Shown here in pieces: positions 5,138 through 6,157 of a stretch of DNA of 6,157 nucleotides (position 1 is its first letter; every line of letters starts with the position of its first letter). This DNA comes from Pyrodictium sp. (lineage in GTDB: Archaea > Thermoproteota > Thermoprotei_A > Sulfolobales > Pyrodictiaceae): the NCBI GenBank assembly GCA_015662475.1, contig DQUB01000179.1:1-6157 (forward strand), in the 5' to 3' direction. Under the pieces are notes generated by a model. It was not told the origin of the DNA. It made no database searches and saw only the letters and a list, made by a program, of their open reading frames with translations. The translations under genes and the position numbers were made by a program.

Positions 5138-6157
5138 GTTTATACAGTTTTGCTATAAAATGACCAGGTGTGCCGTGGACATGAGGGTGAAACCATTGAC
5201 ATTCTTTACACCAATACCCTCTAGACCCCCTAAAGGGTATTGCTTCTTCTAGCTCGAATCCTAGCTCTTCAACAGCATATCTAATGTTGTCCTCATTTTC
5301 AGCCATTGTTAGTGTGCAAGTCGAATAGACGAGTATACCTCCAGGCTTTAAAATGTTCCATGCGGTGCGGAGAAATTGACGTTGGTAGTCTGCGGCGGAC
5401 ACTATATCATTTCCAGTTTTTCTATCATAGAGCTTAGGTCTAACTCCTAATGCAGTACAAGGAGGATCTAGCAATACATAGTCAGCCTTTAGCCAGGGGA
5501 AGTCTTTATCCAAGTACCTCGAATCAGCTCTAACAACAATAATGCCTTTATGGCCAAGTCTCATAAGTTCACGTTTAAGTTTCTCAATCTTTTTGCGTGA
5601 GTGATCGAAAGCATATATCTTTGCTTTACCTCTAACAAGTTCGTATATGTGACTTGTTTTGCCGCCAGGTGCAGCACACATATCAACAATGATAGAGCCT
5701 GGTTTGGGATCAAGTACTTTTGCAACATACATTGAGGGTAAAGCTTGCTCATAAATGTAGCCCTTTTCGTAGTAAAGTGTCTCTCGAAGAGACGGAACAC
5801 GGAAAACACTAGCTTCCACCTTAACTACAAGACCTTGCTTCATCTTAATCTTACTCTCAAAATCGTTAGCTAATCTACCAACAGCAACTATAATGTTGTT
5901 AGGAGCTATTACAGCAGCTCTATGCCCTTCCTTGCAACTCCCCTTAATATCTATAACGCCAGGGGCATACACATTAGCTCCAAGATATACACTTTCAGCA
6001 GTAAATTTGTCGACAACAATTTCGCATTCGACGTCATCCAAATCGAGTTTCTGTGGCCCCTCTACAGGAAACCATAAGGCTTCTTCAATAAACTCGTCAA
6101 CATATACTTCAAAGCCGATTTTGCGCAGCTGTTCTGCAAGCCAAGAAGGGTCTGCAC
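5130..6157 (-). CDS. NSUN-family RNA m5C methyltransferase with PUA domain (NSUN6-like), 5' end outside window
   Basis: This enzyme family makes 5-methylcytosine in RNA using SAM. The frame is open from the right edge, so the N-terminus is missing; 341 residues are visible. After an N-terminal piece ending EALWFPVEGP comes a PUA RNA-binding domain (about 43-116; DKFTAESVYLGANVYAPGV at its start). The Rossmann methyltransferase domain follows. Its SAM loop is DMCAAPGGKTSH (158-169). DPPC carries the first active-site Cys (Cys233), and STCTLTMAENE carries the second (Cys280). The GVRPKL that follows DPPC, plus the PUA domain, point to the NSUN6-like group, whose known members modify C72 of certain tRNAs; this substrate is inference. 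The C-terminal block has WCKEC then FHPHVHGTPGHFIAKL, with a CxxC pair that could form a disulfide or bind metal. A TTG at 6041 is only an internal Leu codon, since conserved sequence continues upstream. Confidence 0.93.
   Translation of the reverse strand, partial: ADPSWLAEQLRKIGFEVYVDEFIEEALWFPVEGPQKLDLDDVECEIVVDKFTAESVYLGANVYAPGVIDIKGSCKEGHRAAVIAPNNIIVAVGRLANDFESKIKMKQGLVVKVEASVFRVPSLRETLYYEKGYIYEQALPSMYVAKVLDPKPGSIIVDMCAAPGGKTSHIYELVRGKAKIYAFDHSRKKIEKLKRELMRLGHKGIIVVRADSRYLDKDFPWLKADYVLLDPPCTALGVRPKLYDRKTGNDIVSAADYQRQFLRTAWNILKPGGILVYSTCTLTMAENEDNIRYAVEELGFELEEAIPFRGSRGYWCKECQWFHPHVHGTPGHFIAKLYKPK

Noticed and set aside
6039..6041. TTG at 6041 as the start of the NSUN-type gene
   Set aside because: The frame is open to the window edge and encodes WLAEQLRKIGFEVYVDEF and EALWFPVEGP, typical sequence upstream of the PUA domain in this family.
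1..6157. Mobile elements, CRISPR arrays, rRNA or tRNA genes, or a defence-type gene cluster
   Set aside because: I saw no direct repeats with regular spacing, no terminal inverted repeats, no transposase or Cas motifs, and all long stretches are explained by housekeeping genes.

Overview
This AT-rich window reads as the genome of an archaeon, most likely a hyperthermophilic crenarchaeote (Thermoprotei, Desulfurococcales-like; I cannot name a genus). The evidence is the gene set: a Cdc48/VAT-type AAA ATPase, an archaeal FEN1 with a PCNA-binding tail, the ribosome-assembly nuclease Nob1, a Trm5-family tRNA methyltransferase and an archaeal DUF371 protein. GTG/TTG starts with GGTGA- or GGAG-like Shine-Dalgarno sequences, and very short or absent leaders, fit the same picture. 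I see no mobile element, CRISPR array, tRNA or rRNA.

Layout from left to right. Bases 1-300 are the 3' end of a cdc48-type ATPase gene (+). A 92-base gap with a T-run and a TATA-like element leads to a small winged-helix protein (393-632, +), followed after 32 bases by fen1 (665-1717, +). fen1 meets pcm (1714-2379, -) tail to tail with a 4-base overlap. pcm is divergent, across 23 bases, from a DUF371 gene (2403-2951, +). That gene runs convergently into the 3' part of a trm5-family gene (2778-3791, -). trm5 is divergent, across 22 bases, from an NAD kinase gene (3814-4641, +), which is translationally linked to nob1 (4646-5137, +). nob1 overlaps by 8 bases the 3' end of an NSUN-type RNA m5C methyltransferase gene with a PUA domain (5130-6157, -), whose 5' end lies outside the window.

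The genes are mostly housekeeping: protein quality control (Cdc48, Pcm), DNA replication and repair (FEN1), cofactor synthesis (NAD kinase), and tRNA modification and ribosome maturation (Trm5, NSUN, Nob1). Three different SAM-dependent methyltransferases (protein isoaspartate, tRNA guanine, RNA cytosine) lie within about 4.5 kb, all on the minus strand, interleaved with plus-strand genes.

The points most worth a second look are these. The DUF371 gene appears to have lost its natural stop: its recognisable domain ends at about base 2775 and the frame then runs 174 bases antisense through trm5. The strand-alternating layout leaves almost no intergenic DNA. The winged-helix protein beside fen1 is uncharacterised. 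The Cdc48 C-terminus ends in Ile-Tyr-Ala, which fits a proteasome-docking HbYX motif. I found no clearly new multi-gene system here.
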